Assembly: GCF_004310325.1 (NCBI RefSeq)
Contig: NZ_SIRT01000008.1
Coordinates: 62,001 to 126,000 of the forward strand
Direction of reading: 5' to 3'
Source of the DNA: Hyunsoonleella flava
GTDB lineage: Bacteria; Bacteroidota; Bacteroidia; Flavobacteriales; Flavobacteriaceae
Length of the DNA stretch: 64,000 nucleotides
Shown here in pieces: positions 16,666-26,711 of this stretch. The position numbers and the translations under genes are program-made. The first letter of the stretch is position 1; each line of letters opens with the position of its first letter. The notes beneath the pieces are model-generated. The model saw only the letters and a program-made list of their open reading frames with translations, was not told the DNA's origin and ran no database searches.

Positions 16666-19416
16666 ATGAATATTCAATCCAGACAAAAGACATTTCTACT
16701 AACACTTTTATGTGTCGTTTTTTTAAGTTTTATTTCTTGTAAAGAAAAAGAAACCATAGAAAAAGCAAAAGACTTAACCATTTCCGAAGGCTTTAAAAAC
16801 CCGCTTGGGTTTTACGACGCATCTCCAACATTTTCTTGGAAACTACCGGTTGCAGAAGGTGTTAAGCATCAGTCAGCCTACCAAATTGTGGTTGCATCCA
16901 GTGAAGATTTGTTGCCCGATAATGCCGATTTATGGGACTCGGGTAAGCAAATGACAGACCAGTCTGTTTGGGTAAAATACCAAGGAAAACCTTTAAAGTC
17001 TCGCCAAAAAGTATATTGGCAGGTAAAGTATTGGAACCAAGATGGAGAAGCTTCTGCATGGAGCGACATCAATCATTTTGAATTAGGATTGTTATCCAAC
17101 AAAGATTGGCAGGCCCAATGGATTGGTTTGGATACCAAAAAGGAAAAGGTTATGGGTAGTCAAGACAATATTATTCACAGGCCACAGTATTTAAGAAAAG
17201 GCTTCGAATTATCTAACGATGTGGCTTCAGCAAGATTATACATTACCGCAAAGGGCGTTTTTGATGTGGCCATAAATGGCGAAGATGTAAGTGATGATGT
17301 GATGCCTCCGGGATACACACCTTATAAAGAACGCATAGAAACCATTACTTATGATGTTTCTGATTTAATTGAATCTGGACAAAATACCATTGGCGTTGAA
17401 GTAGCTTCGGGTTGGCATTCAGGGCGATTAGGGTGGATGAAATCGTATTGGAGCGATACGGAAACACCCAAAATTTTATGTCAACTGGAATTAACCATGA
17501 AAGATGGTTCAAAGGAAACCATTATTTCTGATGGGAGCTGGAAAGGAACTACAAACGGGCCAATTCGACTCTCTGAAATTTATGATGGAGAAACCTATGA
17601 TGCTAACTTAGAAATGCCCAATTGGAGCACCAATAATTTTAGTGATAAAGATTGGCAAACAGTAAATGCTTTTCCAGTGACTAACGACATAAGATTAGAA
17701 CCAAAAAGGCATACCACGGTTAAATCTAAAATTGAATTAAAAGCGAAGGAAGTTGTAGAAAAAGATGGTGCTTTTATTTTCGATTTTCAGCAGAATATGG
17801 TAGGTGTGCCACTACTAAAAGTACCCATGAAAAAAGGGGAGACACTTAAAATTCGTTTTGCAGAAAAGTTGTCTCCAGATGGTTCGTTCTATACAAAAAA
17901 CTATAGAACAGCTTTGTCTACAAACTATTACACAGCATCAAAAGATGGCGTGATAGAATGGATGCCAAAATTTACATTTCATGGGTTTCAATACGTGGAG
18001 TTAAGCGGATTTGATACTTCAAAAACACCATCAACTGATTGGGTAACCGGATTGGTGCAGTATTCCGATTTTGAGGAAAATGGAACGTTTACATCGTCTC
18101 ATGAAAAACTAAATCAATTACAAAGCAATATTGTTTGGGGTCTGAGAGGTAATTTCTTTGACATCCCAACGGATTGCCCACAACGTGATGAACGTATGGG
18201 ATGGACCGCAGATGCACAGGTATTTGGGCCAACATCTATTTTTAATGCCGATGTGCATAAATTTTGGGCAAGTTGGTTGCAAAGTGTTCGCGAGTCACAA
18301 TCTGATAATGGTGCTATTCCTTGGGTAGTACCAGATGTCCTTTTTAACAATAAAGTAAGTGCAGGTTGGGGAGATGCCTGCGCCATAATTCCTTGGGATA
18401 TATATAATAGAACAGGCGATAAAAAAATTCTTGAGGAGAATTTTGAAACCATGATGGGGTGGGTAGCGTACCACGAGACTATAACCAAAAATTATATATC
18501 TTCTATGGGCTTTTTTGCAGATTGGTTGCAACCGCTACCAGCTAATGGAGATAATAAAGGAGATACAGCACATAGTTTAATAGGTACAGCGTTTTTCGCA
18601 CATTCAGCCAAATTAACAGCAAAAACCGCAGAGGTACTAGGTAAAAAAGAAGAACAAGCTAAATATGAGGCCTTATTTAAAACTGTTGCAAATGCTTTTG
18701 AAAATGAGTTTTTTGATGAATCGGGAAAAGTAAAAGGTGTTGAAGAAACACAAACTTCATATTTATTGGCATTAGGTTATGATTTATTGTCTGAAGAAAA
18801 AAAAGAAAACGCCAAAACGTATTTATTGCAAAAAATAGCGGAAGCCGATAATCATTTAAGAACAGGGTTTTTAGGTACACCACTATTATCACAAGTTCTG
18901 GACGAAATGGGAGAGATAGATTTGATGTATAAATTATTGTTTAACGAAACCTATCCGTCCTGGTTTTATTCCATAAACCAAGGTGCAACTACAATATGGG
19001 AACGCTGGAATAGTTACAGCAAAGCAGAAGGCTTTAACCCACAAAAAATGAATAGTTTAAACCACTATGCTTATGGCGCCATTGGCGAATGGATGTATGA
19101 AAGAATTGGCGCCATTGCACCATTAGAAGCCGGTTATAAAGTTATTCGCATTGCTCCAGAACCAAGGCAACCCCTTAGTTCTGCGTCAGCATCATTAAAC
19201 ACGCCTTATGGTAAAGCATCGTCTTCTTGGGAAATCACTGGAGACGAATTTCAATTGGAAATTGTGATCCCTCCAAATACAACAGCTCAAGTGATTCTAC
19301 CTGGAACTACCGGCTCTTTAGATGGAACTGATGGCATTGAAACGATTTCAAACCAAGGGAATAAAAATGAATTCTTAGTACAACCAGGGCACTATAAGTT
19401 CGTATCCAAACTATAA
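16666..19416 (+). CDS. GH78 alpha-L-rhamnosidase, lipoprotein (copy 2)
   Basis: 916 residues with lipobox FISCKEKE. The same architecture as the preceding gene and clearly its paralogue throughout, including DIPTDCPQRDERMGWTADAQ (putative acid Glu509) and TTIWERWNS (putative base Glu779). Several differences fall around the barrel, for example GDAQVI versus ADAQVF after the acid, so the two copies may prefer different oligosaccharides, such as sulfated versus unsulfated or neighbouring xylose versus uronate. Probably anchored in the outer membrane, in periplasm or on the surface. Followed after four bases by the GH43 gene, so part of a tight operon. Confidence 0.92.
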   Translation: MNIQSRQKTFLLTLLCVVFLSFISCKEKETIEKAKDLTISEGFKNPLGFYDASPTFSWKLPVAEGVKHQSAYQIVVASSEDLLPDNADLWDSGKQMTDQSVWVKYQGKPLKSRQKVYWQVKYWNQDGEASAWSDINHFELGLLSNKDWQAQWIGLDTKKEKVMGSQDNIIHRPQYLRKGFELSNDVASARLYITAKGVFDVAINGEDVSDDVMPPGYTPYKERIETITYDVSDLIESGQNTIGVEVASGWHSGRLGWMKSYWSDTETPKILCQLELTMKDGSKETIISDGSWKGTTNGPIRLSEIYDGETYDANLEMPNWSTNNFSDKDWQTVNAFPVTNDIRLEPKRHTTVKSKIELKAKEVVEKDGAFIFDFQQNMVGVPLLKVPMKKGETLKIRFAEKLSPDGSFYTKNYRTALSTNYYTASKDGVIEWMPKFTFHGFQYVELSGFDTSKTPSTDWVTGLVQYSDFEENGTFTSSHEKLNQLQSNIVWGLRGNFFDIPTDCPQRDERMGWTADAQVFGPTSIFNADVHKFWASWLQSVRESQSDNGAIPWVVPDVLFNNKVSAGWGDACAIIPWDIYNRTGDKKILEENFETMMGWVAYHETITKNYISSMGFFADWLQPLPANGDNKGDTAHSLIGTAFFAHSAKLTAKTAEVLGKKEEQAKYEALFKTVANAFENEFFDESGKVKGVEETQTSYLLALGYDLLSEEKKENAKTYLLQKIAEADNHLRTGFLGTPLLSQVLDEMGEIDLMYKLLFNETYPSWFYSINQGATTIWERWNSYSKAEGFNPQKMNSLNHYAYGAIGEWMYERIGAIAPLEAGYKVIRIAPEPRQPLSSASASLNTPYGKASSSWEITGDEFQLEIVIPPNTTAQVILPGTTGSLDGTDGIETISNQGNKNEFLVQPGHYKFVSKL

Positions 19417-19420
19417 TCTT

Positions 19421-20383
19421 ATGAAATTAAAATTTTTATTGTTCTGCCTCATTGCCACTTTTATGGGCTGTAAAAACAGTAAATATGAATCAAAAAAAGA
19501 GAAGAAAACAAGTGAAGAAATTTCAGAAGTTAATAACAACCCTGTAATTCGTCATATTCGTACTGCAGACCCTTCTGCGCATATATGGAACGATGGCAAA
19601 GTTTGGATGTATACGTCTCGTGATATGGAAGACGCTACATTTTACGATTCTATGGATGGTTATCGTGCGTTTTCCTCATCCGATATGGTAAACTGGACAG
19701 ACCATGGCGAAGTATTGCATTCTAAAGATATTCCTTGGGGTGCTAGCGGATGGATGTGGGCGCCAACGGCCATTTACAAAAACAATAAATACTATTTACT
19801 CTATCCACACTCTGTAAAAGGTTCAAAAGACGATATGCGATGTGGTGTTGCTGTAAGCGATGTTCCAGAAGGACCGTTTAAAGATTTAGGATGGATTGAA
19901 GGTGTTGAAGGCAAATGGCTTGACCCTTGTGTGTTTGAGGACGACGATGGAAAAGTGTATTTGTACTGGGGCGTAAGAGAACCTAAAGTCGCACGTTTAA
20001 AAGACAATCTTTTAGAGTTAGCAGAAACACCAAGAACCATTGAATATGGAAGCGATAACTTTTTTGAAGCCAGTTACATGCACAAACGCAATGGTATCTA
20101 TTATTTTTCTTATAATGCAGGTTTAGGTGGTTTTTACGGAATGGCTAACAATCCGTATGGGCCATTTGAGTACAAAGGTGCTATCAATCCAAAGCAAAGG
20201 CAAGACCATCATTCTATCGTAAATTACAAAGGGCAAGATTATTTTTTTTACCACTGGCAAAATTGGAAAGGCGGTTCAAAGTTTAGTAGAAACACTTGTG
20301 TAGAATATTTGTATTACAATGAAGATGGCACTATTCAAGAAATTGTTGCTACAGAGGAAGGTGTGAAAAAGATAAATCAATAA
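19421..20383 (+). CDS. GH43-family glycosidase, lipoprotein
   Basis: 320 residues with a lipoprotein signal (TFMGCKNSK). The five-bladed propeller of GH43 is recognisable: IRTADPSAHIWNDGKVWMY carries the first catalytic Asp, WMWAPTAIYKNNKYYLLYPH and GKWLDPCVFEDDDGKVYLYW the pKa-modulating Asp region, and DNFFEASYMHKRNGIYYFSY the general-acid Glu. GH43 enzymes are mostly beta-xylosidases or alpha-L-arabinofuranosidases; ulvan contains xylose next to rhamnose sulfate, so beta-xylosidase is the likely activity. It sits four bases after the second GH78 gene and 25 bases before a sulfatase, suggesting a role in trimming the same oligomers. Confidence 0.88.
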   Translation: MKLKFLLFCLIATFMGCKNSKYESKKEKKTSEEISEVNNNPVIRHIRTADPSAHIWNDGKVWMYTSRDMEDATFYDSMDGYRAFSSSDMVNWTDHGEVLHSKDIPWGASGWMWAPTAIYKNNKYYLLYPHSVKGSKDDMRCGVAVSDVPEGPFKDLGWIEGVEGKWLDPCVFEDDDGKVYLYWGVREPKVARLKDNLLELAETPRTIEYGSDNFFEASYMHKRNGIYYFSYNAGLGGFYGMANNPYGPFEYKGAINPKQRQDHHSIVNYKGQDYFFYHWQNWKGGSKFSRNTCVEYLYYNEDGTIQEIVATEEGVKKINQ

Positions 20384-20408
20384 ACAAACAGACAATTCAA
20401 TCATAAAA

Positions 20409-21911
20409 ATGAAAATTAAATTATTTTCAGTAGTTGTTTTAGTACTAGTATTTACTTTATCGAGTTGTAAAAAAGAAGTAAAGCAAAATGAAGAAAACGC
20501 TCTAGTAGAAACCAACCAAAAGAAACCAAACATCGTTTACATTCTTACAGACCAATGGCGAGGTTCTTCTTTGGGTTATGCAGGAAATCCAGATGTAAAA
20601 ACGCCAAATCTTGATGCTTTTGCTAAAGAATCTGTGAATTTCACCAATACAGTTTCAGTAACACCAGTTTGTACACCGCATCGTGCAGCGCTATTTACAG
20701 GTAAGTTTCCAACGACTACTGGAATGTTTTTAAACGACTTGCACATGCCAGCAGAAGAGGTTACTATGGCAGAATTATTTAAAGAAGCAGGGTATAGCAC
20801 AGCGTATTGGGGAAAATGGCATTTAGATGGTCACGGTCGTTCAACATACATTCCAAAAGAAAGACGTCAAGGCTTCGATTTTTGGAGAGCTTTAGAGTGT
20901 TCTCATAATTACACTAAAATGCCTTATTATGATAATGAAAACACAACACTAAAGCACTGGAAAAAATACTCGCCATTTGCAATTACCGAAGATGCTATTG
21001 CCTATTTAGAACAGCATGCCAAGGATGATAACCCATTTCTGGCTGTAATCTCAATAGCAACGCCACATTATCCTCATGGCACTGCACCAAAAAAATATAA
21101 GGCAATGTACCCGCCAGAGTCGTTAACTTTAAACCCTAATATTTCTGATAAATTCAAAGAAAGAGCTCGTAAAGAATTACAAGGGTATTATGCACACGCT
21201 ACTGCAACAGACCAAGCTATTGGAAGCGTAATTGATAAAATAAAAGCACTAGGTTTGTTAGAAAACACCATAATAGTTTTTTCTGCAGATCATGGCGAAA
21301 TGATGGGTGCTCACGGTGTTAAACCGTTTGTAAAACAACTGGCTTGGGACGAAGCTATTCGTGTGCCATTTTTAATAAGGTACCCCAATATTAACGGTAA
21401 TAAAGGCAAAGTTGTAAATGCACCTATAACCACACCAGACATTTTACCATCTTTATTGGCCTTAACAAATATTGAAATCCCTAAAGATATAGAGGGAGAA
21501 AATGTATCAGAATTAATAAAAAATCCAGATCCAGATGCAGATAGAGCTGCTTTAGTGATGAATGTGGCACCTTTTGGCGCAAATTATAAAGATCAGCCTT
21601 ATCGTGGTATAAGAACCAAACAATACACTTATGCCATTACACCAAAAGGCCCAAGTATGTTTTACGATAATGTTAAAGATCCATACCAACAAAATAACTT
21701 GTTAGGAAAACCAGAATTAGCCGATGTTCAAAAAGATTTAGACACTAAATTAAAGCAACAATTGGCTAAAATAGGTGATGAAGTAAGACCAAGAGATTAC
21801 TATATGGAAAAATGGGGTTATAAATTCAGCATGGATAGAAGAGCTATAGATTGGTGGAGTTTCGATAAAGGAGCTGGTGTTGTACAGTCACCAAAATCAA
21901 TAACCAATTAA
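20409..21911 (+). CDS. S1-family sulfatase, lipoprotein
   Basis: 500 residues; lipobox LSSCKKE with Cys20. Sulfatase fold with the metal-binding start NIVYILTDQWRG (the second Asp of the usual DD is replaced by Gln, common in this clade), the formylglycine motif VCTPHRAALFTG with Cys88 as the residue to be modified (CxPxR), and VFSADHGEMMGAHG near residue 290. The extra His in place of Ser in the motif is tolerated by formylglycine-generating systems. It removes sulfate esters from the carbohydrate. It follows GH43 by 25 bases and is the last gene before a repeat element, so probably the end of the GH78-GH43-sulfatase operon. Confidence 0.92.
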   Translation: MKIKLFSVVVLVLVFTLSSCKKEVKQNEENALVETNQKKPNIVYILTDQWRGSSLGYAGNPDVKTPNLDAFAKESVNFTNTVSVTPVCTPHRAALFTGKFPTTTGMFLNDLHMPAEEVTMAELFKEAGYSTAYWGKWHLDGHGRSTYIPKERRQGFDFWRALECSHNYTKMPYYDNENTTLKHWKKYSPFAITEDAIAYLEQHAKDDNPFLAVISIATPHYPHGTAPKKYKAMYPPESLTLNPNISDKFKERARKELQGYYAHATATDQAIGSVIDKIKALGLLENTIIVFSADHGEMMGAHGVKPFVKQLAWDEAIRVPFLIRYPNINGNKGKVVNAPITTPDILPSLLALTNIEIPKDIEGENVSELIKNPDPDADRAALVMNVAPFGANYKDQPYRGIRTKQYTYAITPKGPSMFYDNVKDPYQQNNLLGKPELADVQKDLDTKLKQQLAKIGDEVRPRDYYMEKWGYKFSMDRRAIDWWSFDKGAGVVQSPKSITN

Positions 21912-21922
21912 AATAAATATTT

Positions 21923-22007
21923 GGGCGTTACCCACAAGGGGTCGGGCTTTCACTACTCAATCCCTCCTGCGTCGGGGATTTCAAACATGCCGTTCAATCC
22001 CTAACGC
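21923..22007 (+). repeat. REP-like intergenic palindromic repeat
   Basis: A GC-rich 85-base block in an otherwise AT-rich gap. It has GCGTTA (21925-21930) at the left and TAACGC (22002-22007) at the right, with internal GGGGTCGGGC and GTCGGGGAT blocks. The pattern GGGCGTTACCC...GGGTCGGGCTTTC...ATCCCTAACGC is, from memory, a dispersed repeat found between genes in many Flavobacteriia. Only one copy is in the window. Just downstream, ACCCAAAATTTGGGT (22036-22050) is a perfect 15-base palindrome before the next sulfatase gene. Confidence 0.6.
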
Positions 22008-22074
22008 GGACTTGTCAGCCAAAACAATTTTTTAAACCCAAAATTTGGGTATATTTAAAAACTAAAATAATAAA

Positions 22075-23520
22075 ATGAAGAAACTATTTCTACTAATTTG
22101 TATCACGTGTTGTGTTTTAAAACTATCTGCACAAAATGAAAAACCAAACATTTTAATTTTTTATGTAGACGATTTAAGAGCAGAATTAGGGTGCTATGGG
22201 AGCGAAACAGCCATTACACCAAACATAGATAAATTAGCCTCAGAAGGTGTTATGTTTAATAAGGCTTACGTACAACAAGCCATTTGTGCACCATCTAGAA
22301 TGAGTACACTTACAGGATTACGTCCTGAAACTTTAGGTATTTATAGCATTTTTACACCGCTAAGAAAAGTACATAAAGATGTAGTATCCATGCCTCAATT
22401 ATTCAATAAAAATGGCTATAAAACGGTAAGTATAGGTAAGGTGTATCATCATAGTTCAGATGATAAAAAAGAATGGTCTATTTACCATGCTAAAGAAGCT
22501 AATAGTTATAACGACCCAAAGCATAAAGCAATTTTAGAGCGCTTAGAAAAAGAAGGAAAGAAACCTCTAAAAGGGCCTGCTTATGATATGGCTGATGTTG
22601 AAGACGAAGCCTACAAAGATGGTAGAGCAGCTAAATATGCCATAGAGGCATTACAAAAGTTAAAGGACGATAAATTCTTGATGTTTGTAGGCTTCAGTAA
22701 GCCTCATTTACCATTTAATGCTCCAAAAAAGTATTGGGATTTACATGACAGAAACAGCTTTAAAATACCATCTAGAGATAAACCAGAAGGGGTTTACAGG
22801 TTAGCATTAACCAATTGGGGAGAGTTAAAAGGGTATCATGGCATTCCTAAAGAAGGCGATTTAGATGATGAATTAACGCGTACTTTAATTCATGGGTATC
22901 ACGCTTCAGTTAGCTATGTAGATGCGCAGGTTGGCAAAGTGATGCAAACCTTAGACGATTTAGATTTACGAAAAAACACCATGGTTATTTTTATGAGCGA
23001 CCACGGCTATAAAATTGGAGAATACGGTGCTTGGTGTAAGCATTCTAATATGGAAATAGACACAAGAGTACCGTTAATTATTAGTAGAGAAACTAATTTT
23101 AAAAAGCGAAAAGTTGGCAAAACATCAAATGCATTAGTAGAAAACGTTGATTTATTTCCAACTTTGGCTGATTTATGTGGTTTAGAAGGACCGTCGTTTG
23201 ATGGGAAAAGTATTTTACCAATTATTAATAAACCTAATAAAAAAGGAGACGCATATGCTACCAGTCTATTTTCAAGAGGTAAAAAAATAATGGGTGTAAC
23301 TGCAACTGATGGTAAATGGCGATATACCGAATGGAGAAATAGCACTACTAATGAAATTTTACAAGCTGAATTGTATGAGCATAAAAACAGTCTCTTATCA
23401 TTTACAAACCTTTCAGGAGATAAAAAATATGCAAAAACAGAAGCAAAATTAAAAGCACTTTTAGAACAGCAATTCCCTAGAGATAAGGCTTTCTTGCAGA
23501 ATGATATGCCTAGGAAATAA
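22075..23520 (+). CDS. S1-family sulfatase, iduronate-2-sulfatase-like
   Basis: 481 residues with a cleavable signal peptide (ending near KLSAQ, no lipobox). Metal-site start [18 protein letters not shown], formylglycine motif [13 protein letters not shown] with Cys71, and [20 protein letters not shown]. The DDLR...GCYG start and the GYKIGEYG...KH pattern are typical of iduronate-2-sulfatase-like sulfatases (S1_7 type), which in ulvan systems act on rhamnose or uronate sulfates. It is preceded by the REP-like element and a 15-base palindrome, and I see no ACAGGAT repeat there. Followed 158 bases later by the GH2 gene with its own promoter. Confidence 0.92.
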   Translation: MKKLFLLICITCCVLKLSAQNEKPNILIFYVDDLRAELGCYGSETAITPNIDKLASEGVMFNKAYVQQAICAPSRMSTLTGLRPETLGIYSIFTPLRKVHKDVVSMPQLFNKNGYKTVSIGKVYHHSSDDKKEWSIYHAKEANSYNDPKHKAILERLEKEGKKPLKGPAYDMADVEDEAYKDGRAAKYAIEALQKLKDDKFLMFVGFSKPHLPFNAPKKYWDLHDRNSFKIPSRDKPEGVYRLALTNWGELKGYHGIPKEGDLDDELTRTLIHGYHASVSYVDAQVGKVMQTLDDLDLRKNTMVIFMSDHGYKIGEYGAWCKHSNMEIDTRVPLIISRETNFKKRKVGKTSNALVENVDLFPTLADLCGLEGPSFDGKSILPIINKPNKKGDAYATSLFSRGKKIMGVTATDGKWRYTEWRNSTTNEILQAELYEHKNSLLSFTNLSGDKKYAKTEAKLKALLEQQFPRDKAFLQNDMPRK

Positions 23521-23601
23521 ACAAATGGATTTGAATGTTTTTTGAATGTGCTCATAAGTACTTATTTGAAAAATAGAATTTAATTATAACTACCAAAAAA
23601 T

Positions 23602-23647
23602 ACAGGACACAACAGGATTATATCCAGAGTTATAAAAGTTAAGTTTG
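23602..23647 (+). promoter_or_regulatory. ACAGGAT repeat promoter (site f)
   Basis: Half-sites ACAGGAC (23602-23608) and ACAGGAT (23612-23618), exactly 21 bases, then a perfect -7 box TAAGTTTG (23640-23647). The ATG at 23679 follows after 31 bases. One of the best copies of the composite promoter. Confidence 0.75.
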
Positions 23648-23678
23648 TTATAGGCAGTATCTACTACAAAACAAACTA

Positions 23679-26600
23679 ATGAAAAATCTTTTAACAGCGC
23701 TATTTTTAATCTTAAGTGTTGCTTTTGGCTATACACAGAGAAGTATAATAAACTTCAACAATAACTGGAAATTTATTTTAGAAGACAACGCATCATTTTC
23801 AAAAGAAAATGTAGATGATACGCCTTGGAAAACCCTAAACGTACCACACGACTGGTCGTTTGAAAAAGGGGTGCGTAAAGGTGGCGATCAAGGTCAAGGT
23901 GGAGGTTATCACGATGGAGGAATTGGTTGGTACAGAAAGTATTTTGATTTAGAAAAAGAAAGCCTTTCTAAAATCACATACATCAATTTTGATGGCGTGT
24001 ATATGAATAGTGAAGTATGGGTAAACGGTAATTATATTGCAAAACGCCCTTATGGTTACATCAGCTTCAGATACGATATTTCAAAACATTTAAAAGAAGG
24101 AAAGAACACCATTGCCGTTAGAGTAGATAATAGCTTAGAGCCCTCAGCACGTTGGTATCATCCTTGTGGAATATATGCACCGGTAAAATTAATTGAGGTA
24201 AACACTACCCATTTTAAGCCCAACAGTATTTTTATCAAAACACCATCAATAACAGAAAACAAAGCTATTGTAAGTATTGGTGCTGAAATAAATGGAAGCC
24301 TAAAAAAGTTGAAATACGAAGTGAAATTGTTTTCTCCTGAGGGAAAAGAATTGACGAGTAAGTGTGAGAAATTAGCAGTTGCCAACCCAGCTTATCAACT
24401 TGAAGTTGAGAATCCCAAATTATGGAGTCCAAAAACACCTAATGTTTACAGAGCGGTAACACAAATTTTAGATGGAAAAAGAGTTATTGATGAAGTAGAA
24501 ACCACGTTTGGTTTCAAAACTGTAGAATGGAAAACCGAAACAGGCTTTTGGTTAAATGGCGAAAATGTAAAACTTAAAGGCGTATGTGAACATTGGGAAG
24601 GTGGACCATTAGGAGGCGCCTGGACTAAGCCTATGTTGCGTTGGAAATTACAGAGTCTAAAAGATATGGGTATTAATGCCATTCGTCCGTCACACAACCC
24701 CACACCACCAATGTTTTACGATATCTGTGATGAAATTGGTTTATTGGTTATGGATGAAATTTTTGATGGCTGGCACAAAAAAGCACCTCAAGATTATGGG
24801 AAGCAAGCCTTTGATGAATGGTGGCAACGCGATGTAAAAGAATGGATAACCAGAGACCGAAACCACCCAAGTATTTTCGTGTGGAGTTTAGGTAATGAAA
24901 CCCATAGTGATGTAGCGCCAGAGATGGTTGAATTTGGTAAAAATTTAGACCCAACACGATTATTTACGTCTGGCGCAGGAAATCCTGAGGACATGGATAT
25001 TCAAGGTGTTAATGGTGGTTCTGAAACCAAGTCTTTTATTGAAGGTAAAACTCTAGAAAAGCCTTTTATTTCTACAGAAGCGCCACACACTTGGCAAACT
25101 CGTGGGTATTACAGAACACAAACGTGGTGGCGAGATAACGAATTGCCAGGGACTTATGAGTTGCCGAATTTAACCGAAAAAGAAATTTTCTTCTACGAAG
25201 GTATCAACCCTAAAAATTGGAGAAATAGAAAACAACGTTTTAATTCCTCTTACGATAATGCAACTGTTCGCGTTTCAGCAAGAAAATATTGGGAGGTGAT
25301 GCGAGATACACCTTGGCATAGTGGGCATTTTCGTTGGACAGGTTTTGATTATTATGGAGAAGCAGGTTTGGTACACGGTGGATTACCATTTAATTTGTTT
25401 ATGGGGGGCGCACTTGATGTAGCAGGGTTTAAGAAAGATTTATTTTATTTCTACAAAAGCCAGTGGACTCAAGAGCCTATGATTCATATGTTACCACATT
25501 GGGCACACCCAAGAATGAAAGAAGGTACTGTAATTCCAGTTTGGGTATATTCAAATGCCGACGAGGTAGAGTTATTTTTAAACGGTAAATCACTAGGAAA
25601 AGACAAACCCGGAACTGTTTGGAACCAAATGCAATGCGAGTGGATGGTACCTTATAAAGAAGGGAAGCTAGAAGCTATTGCATATATTGATGGTAAAGAG
25701 GTAAAACGTACATTGTTTAACACCAGCGAACAGCCATCAAAATTAAAAACAAGTGTTCAAAAATTAGAAGCAGAAGACAGTTTTGAAGCCAGTTATATTA
25801 TTACTTCAGAGAGCTTAGACGAAAACAATAATTTATATCCTTACGGCGAAAATAAAATTTACTACAATATTCAAGGTGATGTTACTAAAGTGTCTATGGA
25901 AAATGGAAATCCTATCGATCCAACAAGTAGAACAAAATCCGATTTTAGAGCCTTGTTTTTTGGAAAAACAAGATTGTTTTTAAGAGCGCAACCGAATGCT
26001 AAACAAGCATCCATAATTACAGGTGCAATTTTGGGTGATAAAGCATTATATCTATCAAATGAAATTACAATTGATACCGAAGTTATTTCGGTTTTAGGAA
26101 CTACTTCAACATCGAATTTAGAAGTTTTTTATACAACAAACGGTGATAACCCTGAAGTTAATGGTCAGCCTTATTCTAAACCATTTAGTATATCAGATGG
26201 TACAACCGTAAAAGCCGTTGTAAAACAAAACGGTAAAGTAGTTTTAGCAATGGAAGAAACCTTTGGTAAAAACGAAGGCTTGTTTTGGGGAGATGAACAT
26301 TCAGCAGATATGTGGATTGGAAGAGGCGTAAATATTTCTGCAGAAGACGGTATTCTTGAAGGAACAGCTAAACCAAGCAGAGAAGCACGCCGATTTAAAG
26401 GGACAGGGTTTGTAGATTTTAAAGGAGGTGAAGGCGCCATTACTTGGTATCAGGAAAACGATGGCGAAGGAGGTGATTACAGTATTCGTTTTAGGTACAT
26501 GCATAACAACGAAGGGAAAATGCATCCTATGAAATTATATGTAAATGATGAGTACATAAGAACGCTAGAATTTAAACCAACTGGTGGTTGGGAAAAGGAA

Positions 26601-26708
26601 TGGAAATTTGTGCCAACCATTATAACCTTAAAGTCTGGTGCTAATAATATAAAGTTAGAGACAACAGGGACGAGTGGTCCATATATTGATGAATTGTTCA
26701 TAGATTAA
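23679..26708 (+). CDS. GH2 beta-galactosidase-like enzyme with added C-terminal domains
   Basis: 1009 residues, signal peptide about 1-19. Jelly-roll sugar-binding domain (WKTLNVPHDWSFEKG, GIGWYRKYFDL), Ig-like domain, then the GH2 barrel (GVCEHWEGGPLGGAW, NAIRPSHNPTPPMFYDICDE). Glu407 in VWSLGNETHS is the expected acid/base and Glu467 in FISTEAPHTW the nucleophile. After the usual GH2 domains come a chitobiase-C-like segment (VFYTTNGDNPEVNGQPYSKP, about 810-865) and a C-terminal CBM6/35-like beta-sandwich (about 870-1009). These extras suggest binding to polymer. The natural bond could be beta-galactosyl, beta-glucuronyl or other; the sequence does not decide. It has its own repeat-type promoter. 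Confidence 0.88.
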   Translation: MKNLLTALFLILSVAFGYTQRSIINFNNNWKFILEDNASFSKENVDDTPWKTLNVPHDWSFEKGVRKGGDQGQGGGYHDGGIGWYRKYFDLEKESLSKITYINFDGVYMNSEVWVNGNYIAKRPYGYISFRYDISKHLKEGKNTIAVRVDNSLEPSARWYHPCGIYAPVKLIEVNTTHFKPNSIFIKTPSITENKAIVSIGAEINGSLKKLKYEVKLFSPEGKELTSKCEKLAVANPAYQLEVENPKLWSPKTPNVYRAVTQILDGKRVIDEVETTFGFKTVEWKTETGFWLNGENVKLKGVCEHWEGGPLGGAWTKPMLRWKLQSLKDMGINAIRPSHNPTPPMFYDICDEIGLLVMDEIFDGWHKKAPQDYGKQAFDEWWQRDVKEWITRDRNHPSIFVWSLGNETHSDVAPEMVEFGKNLDPTRLFTSGAGNPEDMDIQGVNGGSETKSFIEGKTLEKPFISTEAPHTWQTRGYYRTQTWWRDNELPGTYELPNLTEKEIFFYEGINPKNWRNRKQRFNSSYDNATVRVSARKYWEVMRDTPWHSGHFRWTGFDYYGEAGLVHGGLPFNLFMGGALDVAGFKKDLFYFYKSQWTQEPMIHMLPHWAHPRMKEGTVIPVWVYSNADEVELFLNGKSLGKDKPGTVWNQMQCEWMVPYKEGKLEAIAYIDGKEVKRTLFNTSEQPSKLKTSVQKLEAEDSFEASYIITSESLDENNNLYPYGENKIYYNIQGDVTKVSMENGNPIDPTSRTKSDFRALFFGKTRLFLRAQPNAKQASIITGAILGDKALYLSNEITIDTEVISVLGTTSTSNLEVFYTTNGDNPEVNGQPYSKPFSISDGTTVKAVVKQNGKVVLAMEETFGKNEGLFWGDEHSADMWIGRGVNISAEDGILEGTAKPSREARRFKGTGFVDFKGGEGAITWYQENDGEGGDYSIRFRYMHNNEGKMHPMKLYVNDEYIRTLEFKPTGGWEKEWKFVPTIITLKSGANNIKLETTGTSGPYIDELFID

Positions 26709-26711
26709 GTT

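Noticed and set aside
18114-18488. 124-residue minus-strand frame inside the second GH78 gene
   Set aside because: Antisense to the catalytic barrel region; no domain, no promoter.
23007-23555. 182-residue minus-strand frame
   Set aside because: It lies almost wholly opposite the sulfatase gene 22075-23520, has no recognisable domain and follows the codon bias of the sense gene; a shadow frame.
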